The position numbers were made by a program, and so were the translations under genes. A stretch of 64,000 nt of DNA from Norana najaformis (Eukaryota; Annelida; Clitellata; Crassiclitellata; Hormogastridae): assembly GCA_964023275.1 (NCBI GenBank), contig OZ029916.1, positions 33,444,227-33,508,226 on the forward strand. Reading direction: 5' to 3'. The notes under the pieces are model-generated. The model saw only the letters and a program-made list of their open reading frames with translations. It had not been told where the DNA came from and did not search any database. Positions 60,421 to 64,000 of the stretch are shown here, piece by piece (position 1 is the first letter of the stretch; the number at the start of each line of letters is the position of its first letter).

Positions 60421-61018
60421 GAGTTCCACAATGTAGTATTACTTAGTCGCCTTGGAACCGTTTGAGCGATGTCTACATCATTTGCGAGTGTTTTTCACTT
60501 GAAAACCTTAATTTCTGTTTAAACTTTGTTGCGGGGCCCCAATTTGCAGCGACGGATGGCGAATTTACATGTCGACATAAATTATGCACAGTCGGCGAAA
60601 TTGGCGTCCCGTCCACCCTACAGAGACACATCGTTCATGTCATTAGCCAATTCTCTCAGCTGTTGGCACCCAGGACCGCTGAGGATATCGGCTTATTAAA
60701 AGACCGCTAATGCATTGTGAGCGGCCAGGGTGTGCAGAGTAGGGGAGCGAAAGGGTAGGGAAGGGAAAGAAGTTGTGGGGTGTTTTGTTGTGTTCGGAGA
60801 GGTATCCCTGAATAATTTCTCTCGGCTGCGTTACGACGATTCGCCCCGCGAGATGCCACACGACAAACAATGGCGTTGTCTGTGTTTTAAGTCAGCATCT
60901 ATAATGCAGGAGACTGAGAGGCTGTTGTGGGGTGGATTGGGGAAGGGAAGAAGGGGTGACAAGGGGAGAAGGGTAGGCGACGAGAACAGAGGATGCTCTG
61001 TGCCGTGGGTCACCTGCG

Positions 61019-61160
61019 TAGAGATGCTGACCATTTCCGATCGCGCATTCGTATACCGGCAGCAGCCAGGAGGGCAGATGTTTCCTTGGATGCTGAGGCT
61101 GACGATTCCAGTGCCACCGTTGATGAGGTTGTAGCGTTGGATGAGGGCTGTGAACGTGCT
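61019..61160 (-). other. Possible exon of an unknown gene
   Basis: The minus strand is open through LIQRYNLINGGTGIVSLSI and GCCRYTNARSEMVSISTQ, ending at a consensus-like GCAG|GTGACC donor, with candidate acceptors near 61160. Other frames are also open and no domain is recognised, so this is tentative. Confidence 0.2.
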
Positions 61161-61427
61161 TACGACGATGTGACGGCAACGAAATGTGTCACAAAGAAAT
61201 TCACGGTAACTCATGCGATGTATTGTCAAAAACAATCTGCAAGTATGTAGGTATGTATCCAGACACTTAATATAGCGCCTATCAAGCACCTAGAAAAATG
61301 CTGCTTACGCTAGCCTAAATGATGTCAGAGTCATTAACAACAAAAAGTGTTCATGTTCAGAGACCTTGTTGCGCCGAAGATGAGGAACGATGACGGCCGA
61401 TGAAGTCCGTATCACACGGTGGCCTCA

Positions 61428-61620
61428 CCGTCTCGCACTCCCTCGTAGATGGTTGAAGGCACAGCATTCGGATATCTCTTCAGCCACCGGGTTTCCCAGG
61501 ACAGGCATTCGTCAACAGACGGCCGATTGGTCGTAAAAGCTCCCAGTGAGTGACGGTCGACATCACTCCAAAGACTGTCACTCCATTTCTTTAGCGAATC
61601 CACGATTACCCGGTTGAAGA
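61428..61620 (-). other. Possible exon of an unknown gene
   Basis: The minus-strand frame reads FNRVIVDSLKKWSDSLWSD, HSLGAFTTNRPSVDECLSW and ETRWLKRYPNAVPS, followed by a CGAGACG|GTGAGG donor-like site near 61430. Composition is protein-like but no family is recognised. Confidence 0.2.
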
Positions 61621-62155
61621 GAAATACAGTTTAATGTAGATCTGAGGCTCGACTGACCAGCTCGATACCTGTCCACCTTACCCACCCGACCCATAATGGC
61701 AATCAGGCTTCGATCAAATGTGACGAAACACCCTCCAGAAGCACACGAAATTCGCTAGAACTAGCTCCGAAAACGCAAAATCGGGCAAAGTAGAAAAACA
61801 AACACACAAGAGCTATCGAGCAAAATCCACACGTGACGAAGCAATCTACAAAAATTACACGACGAACAACACATCAGCCATCTTGGCCTCACAGATAAAA
61901 TACTAGACACTTGTTGTTGATTGCTATAATTCAACGTTGTAACTGTTGTGAAATTCTGTCGCATAAATTCAGTGTAGCTCGTGTGATGTAATGTCACAGT
62001 CAGTCAGTTCATTGTGTAAATGTTTTATTGTAATTCATTTGCAGTGTTATGTCTTGTAATGCCTTTAAGCGATGCTACACAGAAATTCAGTGTAACTGAT
62101 GTGGTGTAATGTAATAGGATGCATTGTTATATGATGATGTAACTGATGCACTGTA
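61621..62155. other. Unique-looking DNA
   Basis: Two imperfect AAATTCAGTGTARCT repeats near 61967 and 62083; nothing else recognised. Confidence 0.3.
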
Positions 62156-62340
62156 GCGCAATGTAAGAGCGAGTGAGAAAGAGACAGGCAGATAGGTAGG
62201 CAGAGAGAAGGAAGGAAGAGGGGAAATAAGGAGATAGAAGGAGAGAGGGACAGAGAGGGACAGAGAAGGAGAGAAAGGGAGAGAAAGGGAGAGAGGGAAA
62301 GAGAGAGGAGAGAGAAAGAGGGAGAGAGATGCTCTGTGTA
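62156..62340. repeat. Purine-rich (GA)n tract
   Basis: GAGAGGGA and GAAAGGGAGA words over about 170 bp. Confidence 0.75.
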
Positions 62341-62391
62341 GATGATGTAGCAATTATCTTGGGATGACTTAACGGGAGACGGGTCCATGCT

Positions 62392-62593
62392 ATGGTTCTC
62401 CAAGCCTTGCTTCTTGGCCCTCCTAGGATCTGGAAGAGGCCGGTCGGACGACCAAAACACACATGGACCCAGACGGTCGAGGCGGATCTTCGGCCGATGA
62501 ACTTTGGCTGCCTACAGCCTGGAGGCGAATCCAGGACCGTAACGGTTGGCAGAGGATTGTGGAAACGGCAACGTTCCAGAGAGGGCACGCTAT

Positions 62594-62627
<34 letters not shown>

Positions 62628-62729
62628 GATGATTGATTGATTGATGATGATAATGATGATGACGACGACGATGATGATGATTGATTGATTGATGATGATG
62701 ATGATGATGATGATGATTGATTGATTGAT

Positions 62730-62798
<69 letters not shown>
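62392..62798 (+). mobile_element. LINE C-terminus with (GAT)n tail
   Basis: Reads PRIWKRPVGRPKHTWTQTVE and ADLRPMNFG, then after one frame change LPTAWRRIQDRNGWQRIVET and ATFQRGHAIDDD. This is the usual GRPxxTWxxTVExDL...AWxxAQDRxxWxxxVxxA end of a widespread non-LTR family. The coding end merges directly into GAT and GATT units that run to 62798. Confidence 0.8.
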
Positions 62799-62799
<1 letters not shown>

Positions 62800-63249
62800 G
62801 TATGAGGCCATACGGTCGTTATAAGTAAACGTGCGTAAATATCACTGTATGTACCAGAACATTTCCCCAGTACGACAACTATCGAATGAAAACTTATCTC
62901 CTTCAGCCTTATCACTATTTAGGTGTTCGGTAGATAGCGCCACTTGAGGCGACCGGCATAAAAGAAAAACGAGACGAGTATAGGGCCTATTTATTTATTT
63001 ATTTATTTACTAAAATCACTTATTACTCGAGAAAAGTCAGTAAATATGAATCTGAGGCGCGTATGATTGCTCGCTAGGAACCAAGACGGAGTCATGCAAT
63101 GCAAAGACCAGAGTAAAAAATTATGTTCTAGGCCATCAAAATATATGAATTTAGTAATCTACCCGAACCAAGAATTTATATAGCGCCTCTACCTTAATGC
63201 AAACCTATATGACCTTTTCGATGTTTACATTTCATCGCATTAAATTAGA
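62799..63249. other. Unique DNA with tail motifs
   Basis: GTAGATAGCGCCACTTGAGG at about 62930, (TTTA)n at 62988-63008, and TTTATATAGCGCCTCTACC at about 63175. Confidence 0.4.
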
Positions 63250-63365
63250 CTACTGCCTGGAACTCTCTTCGAACGCCACAACCAGTTCATTAACGCTCAG
63301 TCTTTGGTGTTATTTGAATATCAATTCAAAACATACCTTTTCCAAGGCTTACTGCTGGCATTACC
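63250..63365 (+). mobile_element. Degraded LINE C-terminus
   Basis: TAWNSLRTPQPV in one frame, then INAQSLVLFEYQFKTYLFQ in another, matching WNSLP...SLxxFKxxLKTYLF of CR1/L2-like elements with one frameshift. Confidence 0.6.
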
Positions 63366-63593
63366 ACCACAGGCTACCTTCTGTCGCTGCAGCTAAATTA
63401 CAGGTAGATAAGGCAAGGTCGAGTTTAACAGCTCTGGCAGCCATCAAATCTTACACATTCGATAATCCAAATCTCTTGAACACCTTTAAAATGTGTTCGA
63501 CCGACGCTATAAATAAAATTAGCAGGTGCACTTCACCGATTGAACATATAAATGCGCTTTAAAAAGCCTTTATTGCAACTGAGAAGAGCCTAA

Positions 63594-63725
63594 ATGGCCA
63601 CAAAAGAGCCTGACGGCCACAAAAGAACCTTAGCGGCCACAAAAGACCCTGATGGCCAAAAAGGAGCCCGATGGCCACAAAAGAGCCTGACGGCTACAAA
63701 AGAGCCGAAATGGCCAGTGAAAAGA
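63594..63725. repeat. 19-20-bp minisatellite (GGCCACAAAAGAGCCTGAC)
   Basis: Six units at 63594-63715 with scattered changes. A related pair lies at 63780-63825, where GGACACAAGAGCC replaces the core. Confidence 0.8.
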
Positions 63726-64000
63726 AAAAAATACAGAAAATATATAAATCAGATATTGAAAAAAGGCTTTATAGCAACTGAGAAGACCCTTAATGGACAC
63801 AAGAGCCGTAATGGACAGTGGACAGACTTCCAACAAGAAGAAAACCAACAAGAAGTCGACAAAGGTGCCATCAACCAGTCAACAAAACCCCTTCGCCTGC
63901 ATTTGGTCTCTCATCCATGTCGTGCTGCAACAGTTAAAAAATACATACATTACCTACGGAAACAAAAATCTTAAAGGAAACGATAAGAAGAAAGAAATGA

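Overview
The window looks like nuclear DNA of an animal, most likely a marine lophotrochozoan (mollusc, annelid, brachiopod or similar). Three things point there: a spliced protocadherin gene with large introns, many truncated non-LTR retrotransposons and tRNA-derived SINEs whose 3' ends carry a GCGCTATATAAAT-type motif, and a very heavy load of tri-, tetra- and longer tandem repeats. The phylum is an inference; no bacterial operons, phage genes or CRISPR arrays are visible.

One gene can be assembled with good confidence. It is a protocadherin on the minus strand spanning about 32 kb. Exon 1 (41233-42097) holds the signal peptide, EC1, EC2 and the start of EC3. Exon 2 (36492-38339) holds the rest of EC3, EC4-EC7, the membrane segment and the juxtamembrane tail. 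Exon 3 (9872-10540) holds the rest of the cytoplasmic tail, including a DSGRGPSEEGD motif typical of protocadherin tails. All junctions are phase 0. The introns are about 2.9 kb and 26 kb. Exon 1 carries one apparent frameshift near 41495. A perfect RFX X-box lies about 100 bp upstream of the start codon.

Layout. 1-9.8 kb, beyond the 3' end of the gene: simple repeats, a twin X-box block near 0.4 kb and retrotransposon tails. 9.9-42.1 kb: the protocadherin gene; its large intron holds the tails of one LINE family, a reverse-transcriptase fragment at 26.1-26.6 kb, a 191-bp foldback element at 27.9 kb, paired inverted minisatellites at 28.7 and 30.1 kb, and a promoter-like cluster at 35.15-35.34 kb. 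42.2-64 kb: repeat-rich DNA with several degraded LINE 3' ends (52.3, 55.3, 58.9, 62.4 and 63.3 kb), tRNA-derived SINEs (51.1, 54.1 and 57.5 kb) and long satellite tracts, plus a few stretches near 47.4, 50.5 and 61 kb that may be exons of unknown genes.

Most long open frames here are readings of microsatellites and are not annotated as genes. No intact transposable element, rRNA or functional tRNA gene was identified.
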